Under the pieces are notes generated by a model. It had not been told where the DNA came from, did not search any database, and saw only the letters and a list, made by a program, of their open reading frames with translations. 64,000 nt of DNA from Granulicatella adiacens ATCC 49175 (GTDB taxonomy: Bacteria; Bacillota; Bacilli; Lactobacillales; Aerococcaceae), in assembly GCF_025150565.1 (NCBI RefSeq), contig NZ_CP102283.1:248001-312000 (forward strand). The letters run 5' to 3'. Shown piece by piece: positions 33,701-42,452 of the stretch; position 1 is the first letter of the stretch; each line of letters starts with the position of its first letter. The translations under genes and the position numbers were made by a program.

Positions 33701-35935
33701 ATGATGGCACATGCAAACCAAACCAATGTCACCCCAGAAAATGCTTGGGTACAAATGGATTTAGGGGCTGCTAAAGCTATCAAACGAGTACACCTTGTTC
33801 AAGGAGAACGCGACAAGTTAGCAGCGGGTGTCATCGAATATTCGACAGACGGAACTAATTGGACGACGCTTCAAACATTAGCTGGAGAAAGAACGAGTGA
33901 TATTATCAAAGAATTTACAGCGCAATTTGTGCGTGTTCGCAATACACAAACCTTGAATAAATGGTGGAGAATCGCGGACTTCACGGTAGATGTTTTCACT
34001 CCAAATACGGATTTGACCGTTACAAGTGTGGATAGCTTGAAGGAAACGCCAGTCGCTGATAGCCGTGGACGTTATGAAATGACATTACCTCAAGGAACCA
34101 ATATTCCAGCAAATGGATATCTTGGAATGAAATTAGACCGCCTACATGAAGCTTCTTCGATTACTCTGGAAGATGCAGGAGAAACAGGATTAACACTAGA
34201 GTACTCTGCCAATGAAGTCGAATGGTATCGTGCAGACGAATTGCCAGAACATACCTTCGTTCGTTATGTTCGTCTCGTGAATAAGACGGATAAAGACCAA
34301 GCACTTCCTGCTGGTAAGTTAATTGTGAAGACAAAAGAAGTGGAACCAACCGAACTTCAATCAACCACAATGGGCATCCACCAATATTATGGAGCAAATG
34401 ACGTACGTCGCATTCACAATATAGGTCAATTATTTGATGGAGATTACAACAATTTCGTTGAGTTTTCCGATTATCAACGTAAAAATGGTGAAATCGTGAT
34501 GAAACTCGGTACCACTCGTCAAGTGAAGAAGATTCGTGCATACATCCAAGATGCGGAACGGAATTATTTACGAGATGGTAAGATCCAAGTCAGTGAAGAT
34601 GGTAAGAACTGGACCGATGTGGTTACAGTGGGTGACGGGGTCGAAAATGAAATTCGTGACAACTCTCTAACGGATGGTTGGACACATGATGCGGCTAAAC
34701 CTGGAAACCGTTATATTGAAGGAGTTCTGGATAAACCAGTTACTGCTAAGTTTATGCGTGTGCTCTTTACAGCGGATTATAATGCACGTTTCTTAGGCTT
34801 TAGCGAAATCGAAATCAATGATGGTGAGTTTATCAATCCTGAAAATAATCCTACAGTGACAGGAAGTGGAACAGAAGACAAAGATAACTTGAAGAAACAT
34901 TTAACGGATGGAAATGTATTAACTAGTTATGCGACAACAGAGAATAAGGGAGAACTGGTTTACCACTTATCAGAAGAAACGGCTGTAAATCACGTTCGTT
35001 TAATTGCAGATGTCCCAGAAGGAACCACTGTAAAAGTCAAAGTGCGTACATTGAATGAAGCAGGAGAATCTGTGTGGAAAGAACTGGGCAAAGTAAAATC
35101 TAGCTTCCAAACATTTGCACTTCCAGGAGAAAATCCACGAATTCTTGACGTGAAAGTTTCTTGGGAAGGTGGACCTGCAGAGTTCTACGAATTATCAACC
35201 TTTACTAAAGAAGTCACTCCAGATGAAATTCAACAGCCTGAACCAGACAAACCAGTAACGCCATTAACGCCAATTGATTCGACTGTCGCTAAACGAGAGT
35301 TGAAAGACGAGGCTACAGGTGTGATGATTTCGGGGTCAACTACCGCCTTAGAACCAGTGAAAGACTTAGCAGTTCAAAAGGTTCTTGATCAAACATTGGA
35401 TGGCAAAAAATATGATGCGTATGATATTCGTTTAGGAGGAAAGGCAGGTGGCTTTGTTCAGCCAAATGGAACAGTTGCTGTGACGGTTCCAGTGAAAGCT
35501 GATGCTGAAGTAGAAACGATTTACTACATTACTCCTGAAAAACGATTGGAAGCTCTAGCATCTACTCAAAAAGATGGAAAAGTAACCTTTAATACGACTC
35601 ACTTCAGTGTTTACGCAGTTGTGTATAAAGGAGCCGTGGCTGTAGCGAACCCAACAGCACCGACAACACCAACGGCACCGACGAGTCCAACATCGCCAGT
35701 AACGCCGTGGACTCCTACAACTCCTTCTACACCTCCAGCAGTAGCTTCCGGAGAACCAGGTAGAACGACTCCAGCAGGTGAAAAACCAGTTGCTAAACCT
35801 GAAACCGTCAATGGAGCTGTTGCAAATCAACTTCCAGCTACTGGAACAAGCGATGCAAACACTTCTCTCTTTGTCGCAAGTTTAGCGCTTGCTCTTGGAA
35901 CATTGTTCTATAAAAAAGGGAAAGAAGAAGCGTAA
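30773..35935 (+). CDS. LPXTG-anchored GH84 beta-N-acetylglucosaminidase (NagH/hyaluronidase-like), 1720 aa
   Basis: Order of parts: YSIRK signal (CKYSIRKFSVGVASVMIG), cleavage near ALAAE; Thr/Glu/Ala-rich linker to about 175; GH20b-like domain from YTVFPTPQKVTYGEG (about 185); GH84 catalytic barrel from NRGFIEGYYGNPW (about 327) with the catalytic Asp pair in GVLADDAAWP (about 446); a helical bundle (about 640-800). Several F5/8 type C-like carbohydrate-binding domains follow (around 817, 966 and 1199), then a Pro/Thr stretch and LPATG (about 1686) with helix and basic tail. The architecture matches clostridial mu-toxin and streptococcal surface hexosaminidases that remove GlcNAc from host glycans or O-GlcNAc. 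It is monocistronic and carries its own cre site. Confidence 0.92.
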   Translation: MGKRFFDKKCKYSIRKFSVGVASVMIGATFFASPVALAAEVEGEPSTENGAISEAPSLNQLPDEVLKAIEKAEKEGQANKAEEEAAATPKEGTAASETGKTQPSKEETAKPTEAEATTVATQAKPTEEVTATEAPTTTTPNTATEATTKPREVNGTVEKADQFTADKPATKAEIDAAKKEVTKKEYTVFPTPQKVTYGEGVTALEGKVNLVFSDSLDIYTRNRAKEILQANQVSYTTSEKEAEGYTNIFLGVHGESSLAEKEVQDVSKNLYNKIDAYVLQVKNNKISIVGKDTDAVFFGLTTLKHMLKDSPTPVLRDVTVEDYAEAKNRGFIEGYYGNPWTKENREDLMKYGGDLKLTQYYFAPKDDPYHNKKWRDLYPEEKLAEIRDLARVGNETKTRYVWTIHPFMHNKMRFENDEKYKEDLSVIKNKFTQLLDAGVREFGVLADDAAWPVGGYNSYIRLMRDLTDWLTEKQKTYSGLRKDMIFVPAWYMGQGTEDELRTLNEHLPETVHLTLTGGKVWGAVDQTFLTNLKRNLTEGGKKYRPIHFWINWPCNDNTKQHLILGGGEKFLHPNVDLSLSNGIMLNPMQQSEASKVALFDMAQYGWKQWRSAQEAEQINDTAFNYVVNGNFKDSEVSKAFRELGKHMRNQNRPPHVTKLEESVELAPKLTAFYNKLKSGQNLDVERKELKEIFAQLKADAILLKEKADKKLIHQIHYWLDNTVDQMNALEALLTATEGLAEKNDAKVWDNYYAGLKHYDQSISYAFFYVDHYERAEFGVQHIRPFINNLKEYLATHIQTMLRPDKLVTTFITNRAGAEGGLAEVTDGDYDTHVIVKTTTVIERDDYVGLRFNKAIKIHTLGFATGTKTADNYTFGNAVVEYQNEQGDWVALTTPAYTGRERTLEFNNLDITAQAVRMRATAKKDNAWLAMREIAVNRPLETGSKKVKANITLSSNLVYKYGTSVVQMQDGNATTESMMAHANQTNVTPENAWVQMDLGAAKAIKRVHLVQGERDKLAAGVIEYSTDGTNWTTLQTLAGERTSDIIKEFTAQFVRVRNTQTLNKWWRIADFTVDVFTPNTDLTVTSVDSLKETPVADSRGRYEMTLPQGTNIPANGYLGMKLDRLHEASSITLEDAGETGLTLEYSANEVEWYRADELPEHTFVRYVRLVNKTDKDQALPAGKLIVKTKEVEPTELQSTTMGIHQYYGANDVRRIHNIGQLFDGDYNNFVEFSDYQRKNGEIVMKLGTTRQVKKIRAYIQDAERNYLRDGKIQVSEDGKNWTDVVTVGDGVENEIRDNSLTDGWTHDAAKPGNRYIEGVLDKPVTAKFMRVLFTADYNARFLGFSEIEINDGEFINPENNPTVTGSGTEDKDNLKKHLTDGNVLTSYATTENKGELVYHLSEETAVNHVRLIADVPEGTTVKVKVRTLNEAGESVWKELGKVKSSFQTFALPGENPRILDVKVSWEGGPAEFYELSTFTKEVTPDEIQQPEPDKPVTPLTPIDSTVAKRELKDEATGVMISGSTTALEPVKDLAVQKVLDQTLDGKKYDAYDIRLGGKAGGFVQPNGTVAVTVPVKADAEVETIYYITPEKRLEALASTQKDGKVTFNTTHFSVYAVVYKGAVAVANPTAPTTPTAPTSPTSPVTPWTPTTPSTPPAVASGEPGRTTPAGEKPVAKPETVNGAVANQLPATGTSDANTSLFVASLALALGTLFYKKGKEEA

Positions 35936-35959
35936 TCTCAAAAAGTAAGACAGTAAGAG

Positions 35960-35990
35960 AAAAGACCTAGCTGAAAAAGCTAGGTCTTTT
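35960..35990 (+). terminator. Rho-independent terminator
   Basis: AAAAGACCTAGCT and AGCTAGGTCTTTT form a perfect 13-bp stem around five A residues, after the GH84 gene. Confidence 0.9.
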
Positions 35991-36140
35991 CATATAGATT
36001 CAGAAAACATCTTCGCAAGGTATATTTTGTAATGGGATAACTCAAAAATAAGTCAAAACCACTATTGTATTCGAGTTGAGGGAGGTCTATACTGAAATTA
36101 AATAGGGAGTTTTTAATAAAGTATATTAGGGGGAATTAGG

Positions 36141-37154
36141 GTGAAGATTCATTCGAATTGGAAATTGGGGTTATTGATTCTGGCTGGTGTTTCTTTAGCA
36201 GCATGTGGGGGGCATAAAGAAGAGGCGAAGTCAACGACAGAGACGGAAGTGAAAGTCACGACCGTTGAAGCAACGACAGTGGCACCTGCTAAATTACCAG
36301 ATTCTTTGCTTCCTTTTAAGAAGGAGAAACAATTGGTATTGGGAGAACTGGATAAACTGGAGCGTTCTACGTCAGCACATATTCAACTGAATATTAAAGA
36401 TAAGCCAAAAGCCAAGAGAGAACCAAAAATTAGTGTGGATCCAGTTGGATGGCATAATTATAAGATGCCGATTGATGATTCGGGGAGTGGGAAAGAAGCA
36501 TGGCTTATGAATCGCGGTCATTTAGTTGGATATCAATTCAGCGGACTAGATAACGAGTTGCGTAATTTAACACCGATGACAGCCTTATTAAATACGGGAA
36601 GCTTGTCTGACAAGGATTCCGCAAATCAAACTGCAATGTTGTTCTATGAGAATAATCTTGCGGATTGGATTAATGCGCATCCGAATGATTGGTTAGATTA
36701 TAAAGTAACGCCAATCTACCAAGGGGATGAATTGATTCCACGTCAAGTTGAATTGCAGTATGCGGGAATAAAAAGTGATGGAACTTTGATGAAGATTTCT
36801 TTTGGGACCAAACAAGAGAAAACAGATGATGATGGTGTAACTCATGTAATTCTGGAGAATACATCACCAAATGCAAAAATTGACTATGCAACGGGGAATG
36901 CGGAACCATTATTTGCTAAGAAGAAAGTTGAAACTACTGTTGCTCAGACAGAAGTGGTGACTGAAACGACGGTAAATCAAGAAGAGTATATTACAGTCTA
37001 TGTAGCTAAAAAAGGTAAGTCAGATGTTTATTGGTACTATAAGGAAAACATGCCAGCAAACACAAACAAAAAGAATGTTGTAGAAATGACAGAGGCAGAA
37101 GCAAAACGCCAGGGGAAAGTTCATACGTCTAAAGAAAAGAGATACAGACCATAA
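36141..37154 (+). CDS. DNA/RNA non-specific endonuclease, lipoprotein (EndA-like)
   Basis: A GTG start opens a signal peptide with lipobox LAACGG (about residue 21), then a Thr/Glu linker. The nuclease domain (about 65-250) has WHNYKMP, the active-site motif MNRGHLVGYQFSG (Arg-Gly-His), and the metal-ligand region NELRNLTPMTALLNTG. This matches the EndA/NucA beta-beta-alpha-metal family. A C-terminal segment of about 60 residues (ITVYVAKKGKSDVYWYY...) resembles the Cys-less competence-type tail of related lactobacillal nucleases. Anchored outside the membrane, it would degrade extracellular DNA or NETs, or take part in DNA uptake. The 36011-36140 leader has a plausible RBS but no clear promoter. 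Confidence 0.85.
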   Translation: MKIHSNWKLGLLILAGVSLAACGGHKEEAKSTTETEVKVTTVEATTVAPAKLPDSLLPFKKEKQLVLGELDKLERSTSAHIQLNIKDKPKAKREPKISVDPVGWHNYKMPIDDSGSGKEAWLMNRGHLVGYQFSGLDNELRNLTPMTALLNTGSLSDKDSANQTAMLFYENNLADWINAHPNDWLDYKVTPIYQGDELIPRQVELQYAGIKSDGTLMKISFGTKQEKTDDDGVTHVILENTSPNAKIDYATGNAEPLFAKKKVETTVAQTEVVTETTVNQEEYITVYVAKKGKSDVYWYYKENMPANTNKKNVVEMTEAEAKRQGKVHTSKEKRYRP

Positions 37155-37158
37155 GTAT

Positions 37159-37195
37159 AATGAGCGCCACACAAATTGAGTGGCGCTCATTTCAT
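37159..37195. terminator. Hairpin between convergent endonuclease and niaR genes
   Basis: AATGAGCGCCAC and GTGGCGCTCATT form a perfect 12-bp stem with a nine-base loop. It follows the endonuclease stop and abuts the niaR stop. Confidence 0.8.
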
Positions 37196-37714
37196 TTAAT
37201 CTTCCTTCACTAAATACCCTAATTTATCAAGGGCATCTTCGATATAGTCGAGGTCTTGTTGGTTTTCAGCCTCAACTAGATGATAATGTATGCCGTCTGT
37301 TAAGGATGACAGAGGGCGAAAGTCTTCTTGATGGATTTGTTCCAAGAAGTGTTGGACGTCGCGGCGACAGGTCAGTTTCACAAGTGTCTGAATTTCACCG
37401 TAGACTGGATGGTCGATTTGAATATTTTGGACACGACCTCCATTATCGACAATCGCTAACAGTTCGGCTTCAATAGCCTCGGTATCGTGTTTGACTTTGA
37501 AGAGACGATGAACGTACGGCGAGCTCTCTTGTTCCTTGTAGACATATCCACGATTGGTCGAGAGAATCGTTGCCCCATCAGCACGAAGAAGCGCGATGTC
37601 TTGAACGATAATTTGTCGGGTAACGTGGAAATGTTCCGCTAAGCTTTGACCATTGAGCGGTTTTGGAGCTCCTTTCAAGAGTTTTAATAACTCTGCTTTT
37701 CTTTCTTTTGGCAT
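37196..37714 (-). CDS. niaR: NiaR-type niacin-responsive repressor
   Basis: The N-terminal HTH_11 winged helix (KERKAELLKLLKGAPKPLNGQSLAEHFHVTRQIIVQDI) is followed by a 3H domain with its conserved histidines in DHPVYGEI, QHFLEQIHQ and GIHYHLVEA. These bind metal and nicotinate in NiaR (YrxA). The 172-residue length is normal. It is encoded 12 nt downstream of the niacin transporter gene, so both are in one transcript controlled by the palindromes at 38271-38308. Confidence 0.9.
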   Translation of the reverse strand: MPKERKAELLKLLKGAPKPLNGQSLAEHFHVTRQIIVQDIALLRADGATILSTNRGYVYKEQESSPYVHRLFKVKHDTEAIEAELLAIVDNGGRVQNIQIDHPVYGEIQTLVKLTCRRDVQHFLEQIHQEDFRPLSSLTDGIHYHLVEAENQQDLDYIEDALDKLGYLVKED

Positions 37715-37726
37715 AGTAGACCTCTT

Positions 37727-38248
37727 TTAACGTCTTTTTTGTAAAACTTTATACACCACTAGTGCTAATTCATAGTCTACCATACTGTGAATCACTGTAC
37801 CAAATCCGACTAGGACGAAGAGGACGTAAAACATGCTTTGAAGATCTGTCCCTGAAACCGAGTAGAAGAGCACACATGCCAATACTTCACCAACTGCGTG
37901 AATAAGCGCAAGGACGAAGTTGAAAATCCAGGATGCTTTGCGGTTTTCAAGCGTCTTTGGATGCTTTTGTAAGAAAAAGGCCCCCAGTGTCGCAAAGAGA
38001 ATATGTGACAACGCACGGAAGACAATCACGAGCGGATAAGCACCAGAGATAAAGAACCCGTATGAGGAACCAAGAACGACGAAGATGGCCATCCACGGAT
38101 TGATAAACATTGCAATAAAAATTGCAACGTGGCTTCCGAGGGTATATGAAGCTGGTGGAATCACCAATTTCAGTGGCATCGCGATAGGAATAAAAATAGC
38201 AATCGCGGTTAATAGTGCGGTAAGTGTCATAAAACGAACATTTTTCAT
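37727..38248 (-). CDS. niaX: Niacin ECF transporter S component
   Basis: The 173-residue membrane protein has about six helices and starts MTLTALLTAIAIFIPIAMPLKLVIPPASYTLGSHVAIFIAMF, which is typical of NiaX substrate-specific components. It would work with the shared EcfAA'T energising module, not present here. AAGGAG precedes the ATG. The adjacent niaR gene supports niacin as the substrate. Confidence 0.87.
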   Translation of the reverse strand: MKNVRFMTLTALLTAIAIFIPIAMPLKLVIPPASYTLGSHVAIFIAMFINPWMAIFVVLGSSYGFFISGAYPLVIVFRALSHILFATLGAFFLQKHPKTLENRKASWIFNFVLALIHAVGEVLACVLFYSVSGTDLQSMFYVLFVLVGFGTVIHSMVDYELALVVYKVLQKRR

Positions 38249-38270
38249 CAGAATAAAACTCCTTTTTATT

Positions 38271-38308
38271 TACTGTATATACAGTAGTATAGTTCTGTGT
38301 ATACAATA
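38271..38308 (-). promoter_or_regulatory. Tandem operators upstream of niaX-niaR
   Basis: TACTGTATATACAGTA (38271-38286) is a perfect palindrome. TTCTGTGTATACAATA (38293-38308) is a degenerate second copy, 22 bp centre to centre, placing both on one DNA face. They precede niaX on the minus strand and are the expected NiaR binding sites. Confidence 0.75.
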
Positions 38309-38450
38309 AATCAATAGCAAAAACTCCCTTTTCAAAAATAAATGAAAAGGAAATCTCGATACGAGATTATTTTTCGCTTATATTCCGCTCATAATTCGCT
38401 TGATTCTTTCGAAAAATATCAGTACAATAAAGAAAAGAGAGGTGAGAGGG

Positions 38451-39446
38451 ATGCAAGCGAATTTTCAAATCACAGAGAAGATGTTAGGGCTAGTACACAA
38501 TATTGCAGAACTTCTGACAACCTATTCCATCGAGAAACGTCCGCTATTATTACGTAAGGAGAATCGAATTCGCTCGATTCAGTCCTCGCTAGCAATTGAA
38601 AATAATAGTTTGACACTTGAACAAGTGACAGATATTATCGAGGGTCACAGGGTGCTTGGATCACCAAAGGATATTCATGAGGTGCAAAATGCGTATGAGG
38701 CATATGAACGGGTCTTTTCGATGGATCCGTATAGTGTGGAGGATTTCTTGGAGGCACACCGGTTGTTAACACACGGTCTTGTGAAACATCCCGGGCATTT
38801 TCGCTTGAGTGATGTCGGTGTTTATGATGCCAGTGGACGACTGGTTCACATAGGCGCACGTCCGCAATTTGTTCCAGGTCTTGTGGAAGAGTTATTCTCC
38901 TGGGCAAAGAATAGTCAGCTGTTGGATTTGGTGAAATCATGTCTCGTTCATTTTGAACTGGAGATGATCCATCCATTTGAAGACGGAAATGGTCGTATGG
39001 GGCGATTGTGGCAAAGTTTGATTTTGAGTCGTTGGAATCCGCTATTCGAATGGCTTCCGATTGAGTCTGTGATTCATGCGCATCAGCAAGGGTATTATGA
39101 TGCGCTCGCTATCAGTAACAAGGAGAATGACGCAACGGTCTTTGTTGAGTTTATGCTTGAAGTGATTTTGGAAACATTGGAAGAGGTGAAAGTGCAAGAC
39201 CGTATCGAAGAAGAAAATACGGAGTATATCGTTTTGCAATCCTTAAAACCAAAAGAGCGAGAAGTCTTTGAACAAGTAAAGGCCTATCTTGAACAGTATG
39301 GGAATATCGGTAATCAGCAAGTACAAGAACTCACAGGGCTCAGTGCCGCAACCGTTCGACGCTACTTATCGTTGTTTGTCAAAGTTGGATTGCTGACTTC
39401 TAGCGGAAGTACGAAAGGAAAGTTATATTCATTAGATTCTATTTAG
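38451..39446 (+). CDS. Fic-domain protein with N-terminal inhibitory motif and C-terminal winged helix
   Basis: The Fic core motif HPFEDGNGRMGRLW (about residues 187-200) is complete, so AMP transfer or a similar reaction is possible. An SxxxEN inhibitory helix (SSLAIENN, about 46) lies N-terminal to the core, as in class II Fic enzymes whose Glu blocks ATP binding. A C-terminal HTH (IGNQQVQELTGLSAATVRRYLSLFVKVGLL) suggests DNA binding. GAGGTGAGAGGG precedes the ATG at 38451. It is not paired with a small antitoxin gene and is read divergently from niaX. Confidence 0.88.
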   Translation: MQANFQITEKMLGLVHNIAELLTTYSIEKRPLLLRKENRIRSIQSSLAIENNSLTLEQVTDIIEGHRVLGSPKDIHEVQNAYEAYERVFSMDPYSVEDFLEAHRLLTHGLVKHPGHFRLSDVGVYDASGRLVHIGARPQFVPGLVEELFSWAKNSQLLDLVKSCLVHFELEMIHPFEDGNGRMGRLWQSLILSRWNPLFEWLPIESVIHAHQQGYYDALAISNKENDATVFVEFMLEVILETLEEVKVQDRIEEENTEYIVLQSLKPKEREVFEQVKAYLEQYGNIGNQQVQELTGLSAATVRRYLSLFVKVGLLTSSGSTKGKLYSLDSI

Positions 39447-39506
39447 ATTCAAACTGTCTCCTCATAAGTTCATTTCATAAAAACACCCTGAAAGTCAGAT
39501 CTTTTG

Positions 39507-39670
39507 TTTAACTTTTAGGTGCGTTTCATTATACTAGGTCTTTCTTAGAACTGGTGACGGTTAACGGAGGGGACATCGTATAAAGGGTTTATTTAACGGA
39601 GCAGCCTATCCGTCACTGCAACAATTAAAAAAAACAATGAAAAAGGAACCTCGATAAAAGGTTCCTTTTC
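39507..39670 (+). ncRNA. Candidate small RNA with own promoter and terminator
   Basis: TTTAAC (39507-39512), 17 bp and TATACT (39530-39535) form a promoter. A transcript from about 39542 would end at the terminator 39641-39670, about 130 nt. Within it GTGACGG (39554-39560) pairs with CCGTCAC (39610-39616), enclosing two copies of TTAACGGAG (39561 and 39593). No open frame with a ribosome site is present. It does not look like SRP, 6S or tmRNA. It is a candidate from structure and signals only. Confidence 0.5.
39641..39669. terminator. Bidirectional terminator between the sRNA candidate and the mleR-like gene
   Basis: AAAAGGAACC and GGTTCCTTTT form a perfect stem with flanking A and T runs on both strands. 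Confidence 0.85.
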
Positions 39671-39711
39671 GCATCTATTGTCTTTTAAAGTGAATACGTA
39701 GCCTATTAGAA

Positions 39712-40602
39712 TTAATTTTTTAAAGCGTATATTTGATTTTTAATATACAACTCCATCTCATTAAATGCCTCATCTGTAATCTTTCCATTTTTTTGTTTGG
39801 CTAAATATAAATAAAATTGGACAGGTTCTGGTTCGTCCAGTTCAATTAAATGAATATGGTCCAGTTTTAAGAAGTCAACGAGAAGTCCAATAGTGTTTTT
39901 TTGTTGGATAAAGTTTTCGAATCCTTGAATATCGCTAACTTCGGCCAATATATTTGGGATGATTCCGTATGAATTCATAAATTTCCAGAATACTTCATGA
40001 TGAATAAAATGTTCATTAAAGAGGATAAATTTCTCGTTTTCTACTTGTGAGAGATGAACGTGAGAAGCTTTTGATAGCGGATGTTTTTTAGAAACGGCTA
40101 ATTTAAACGGGAAAGTTGCGATTTTTTTCAAATCAATTTGGCTGCTAAAAACTTCTTTACTCGTTCCGAATAAAGCAATATCTAATTTATTCGAAATGAT
40201 TTTCTTTGTGATTTCTTTAGAGCCATCTTCTAATAAGCCGATTTCAGTTTTGAAAATCTCTTCTAGCGATGAAATATGTTTTGTTAAATCGAAGAAACGC
40301 GAAAGAGCTGCGGTAATCCCGATTTTAATACGTCCATCATGAGTGTTCTTTACAGCTGTTATTCCCATGTCCAGTTGTTGTAGAGCATTGAGTGAATACT
40401 TTCTAAAAAGTTCGCCTTCTTTAGTAAGAGACACATCTGTATGAGATTGGTTTCGTAGGATAAGCTTCACACCGAGATCTTCTTCTAATGATTTAATGGC
40501 GTAGCTGACAGTAGGTTGACTGACTTTGAAAGTTAAAGCTACTTTTGAAAAAGATTTTAAACGGCATAGAGCATTAAAGTATTTGAGTTGTTGAAGTTTC
40601 AT
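39712..40602 (-). CDS. LysR-family regulator of the malolactic genes (MleR-like)
   Basis: The N-terminal LysR helix-turn-helix is clear: LKYFNALCRLKSFSKVALTFKVSQPTVSYAIKSLEEDLGVKL. A two-lobed effector domain follows, and the total is 296 residues. It is divergent from the malolactic enzyme gene with a 215-nt shared control region, the usual mleR arrangement, so L-malate is the expected inducer. GAGGAG precedes the ATG on the minus strand. Confidence 0.85.
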   Translation of the reverse strand: MKLQQLKYFNALCRLKSFSKVALTFKVSQPTVSYAIKSLEEDLGVKLILRNQSHTDVSLTKEGELFRKYSLNALQQLDMGITAVKNTHDGRIKIGITAALSRFFDLTKHISSLEEIFKTEIGLLEDGSKEITKKIISNKLDIALFGTSKEVFSSQIDLKKIATFPFKLAVSKKHPLSKASHVHLSQVENEKFILFNEHFIHHEVFWKFMNSYGIIPNILAEVSDIQGFENFIQQKNTIGLLVDFLKLDHIHLIELDEPEPVQFYLYLAKQKNGKITDEAFNEMELYIKNQIYALKN

Positions 40603-40628
40603 CAGTAAGACTCCTCATATTTAAAAAA

Positions 40629-40677
40629 ATTATAACACATCCTCTATTTGACTATGCTAAAAGGGAATCTTTAAAAT
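40629..40677. promoter_or_regulatory. Divergent mleR/mleS promoter region
   Basis: On the plus strand TTGACT (40648-40653), 18 bp and TAAAAT (40672-40677) face mleS. On the minus strand a TATAAT (40634-40629) faces the regulator. The promoters are back to back, so one LysR-type site could control both. Confidence 0.55.
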
Positions 40678-40817
40678 GTCAATAGGGAGCACAGGATGGG
40701 GAGATAGAGTTTATTGGTGATAAACTTTTTTGTCTCCGTTTTTTTATGCTCTTAAACAAAGCGTCAATGGCAATGAAACGCCATTTTGCAGATGACTATT
40801 TTATAGGAGGAATCACC

Positions 40818-42440
40818 ATGCGTGGACACCAAATTTTAAATGACCCTTTTAAAAATAAAGGGACAGCATTTACACAAGAAGAACGTCAAGAATTAGGATT
40901 GGTAGGATTATTACCACCTTACGTTCAAACGTTAGAAGAACAAGCAGCGCAAACATATGCGCATATGCACCAAAAAGGGAGTGACCTTGAAAAACGTCTT
41001 TTCTTAATGGAAATTTTCAATACAAATCGTACGTTATTTTATTACTTATTCTCACAACATTTAGAAGAATTTAATCCAATCGTGTATGATCCAACGATTG
41101 CGGACACTATCGAAAACTACAGTGAACTTTTTGTGGACCCTCAATATGCGGCTTACTTAGATATTAATCACCCAGAAAATATTGAAACAACATTGAAAAA
41201 CGCTGCAGGAGACCGTGAGATTCGTTTAATCGTCGTAACTGATGCGGAAGGAATTCTTGGAATTGGTGACTGGGGTACAAACGGTGTAGATATTTCTGTA
41301 GGGAAATTAATGGTCTATACAGGCGCGGCTGGCATCGATCCAGCAAGTGTTCTGCCTTTAGTGATTGATGCCGGTACAAATCGTCAAAGTCTATTAGAAG
41401 ATCCTAACTATTTAGGAAACCGTCATGAGCGTGTTCGTGGGGACCGTTACTATGCGTTTATTGACCAATTTGTTGAAACGGCAGAGCGCCTTTTCCCTAA
41501 ATTATACTTACACTGGGAAGACTTCGGACGTGGCAACGCGGCCAATATTTTAAACAAATACAAAACTCAAATTCCAACCTTCAATGATGATATCCAAGGA
41601 ACAGGAATTGTAACTCTTGGTGGGGTGTTTGCCTCAATGGATATTGCGGGTGAAAAACTAACAGATCAAGTGTACTTATGCTACGGTGGTGGTACTGCAG
41701 GGGCAGGGATTGCTTCTCGTGTCCTTCGTGAAATGGTTGTCGACGGTCTAAGCGAAGAAGAAGCCTATAAACGTTTCTTCATGGTGGATAAACAAGGATT
41801 GTTATTCGATGATATGGACGATTTAACACCTGAACAACGACCATTTGCGAAAAAACGTAGCGATTTTGCTAACGCAGATAAATTAACAGATTTATTAGAA
41901 GTAGTGAAAACTGTGAAACCAACCATCTTAGTGGGAACTTCAACTCAACCGAATACATTTACAAAAGAAGTTGTAGAAGCGATGTGTGAAAATGCAGAAC
42001 GTCCTGTCATCTTCCCATTGTCTAACCCAACAAAATTAGCAGAAGCAACAGCAAAAGATATCATTGAATGGTCTAACGGAAAAGCATTTGTTGCAACAGG
42101 AATTCCTTCAGATGATGTTGAGTTCAACGGAGTAAACTACGTAATTGGTCAAGCAAACAATGCGTTGATTTATCCTGGTCTTGGATTAGGAATGTTGGCT
42201 TCGGAGGCGAGTCTATTAACCGATGAAATGATTGGTGCAGCAGCTCATGCTGTAAATGGCATCGTTGATATTACAAAACCAGGAGCACCAGTATTACCGC
42301 CGTTCAAATACGTCAATGAAGTATCATTGAAAGTGGCAACAGCTGTAGCTAAAAAAGCACAGGAACAAGGCTTAGCTCGCGCTGCTGAACAAGATATGGA
42401 AAAAGCAGTTCGTGAATTTAGATGGACACCAAAATATTAG
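40818..42440 (+). CDS. mleS: Malolactic enzyme
   Basis: This NAD- and Mn2+-dependent enzyme converts L-malate to L-lactate and CO2. The 540-residue length and [23 protein letters not shown] start match the malolactic group more than ordinary malic enzyme. [26 protein letters not shown], the ED.GRGNA region ([13 protein letters not shown]), [15 protein letters not shown] and the NAD fold [14 protein letters not shown] are all intact. AGGAGG precedes the ATG at 40818. A longer frame to 40746 lacks a ribosome site. The permease gene follows after 12 nt. Confidence 0.92.
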   Translation: MRGHQILNDPFKNKGTAFTQEERQELGLVGLLPPYVQTLEEQAAQTYAHMHQKGSDLEKRLFLMEIFNTNRTLFYYLFSQHLEEFNPIVYDPTIADTIENYSELFVDPQYAAYLDINHPENIETTLKNAAGDREIRLIVVTDAEGILGIGDWGTNGVDISVGKLMVYTGAAGIDPASVLPLVIDAGTNRQSLLEDPNYLGNRHERVRGDRYYAFIDQFVETAERLFPKLYLHWEDFGRGNAANILNKYKTQIPTFNDDIQGTGIVTLGGVFASMDIAGEKLTDQVYLCYGGGTAGAGIASRVLREMVVDGLSEEEAYKRFFMVDKQGLLFDDMDDLTPEQRPFAKKRSDFANADKLTDLLEVVKTVKPTILVGTSTQPNTFTKEVVEAMCENAERPVIFPLSNPTKLAEATAKDIIEWSNGKAFVATGIPSDDVEFNGVNYVIGQANNALIYPGLGLGMLASEASLLTDEMIGAAAHAVNGIVDITKPGAPVLPPFKYVNEVSLKVATAVAKKAQEQGLARAAEQDMEKAVREFRWTPKY

Positions 42441-42452
42441 GAGGCGATGTAG

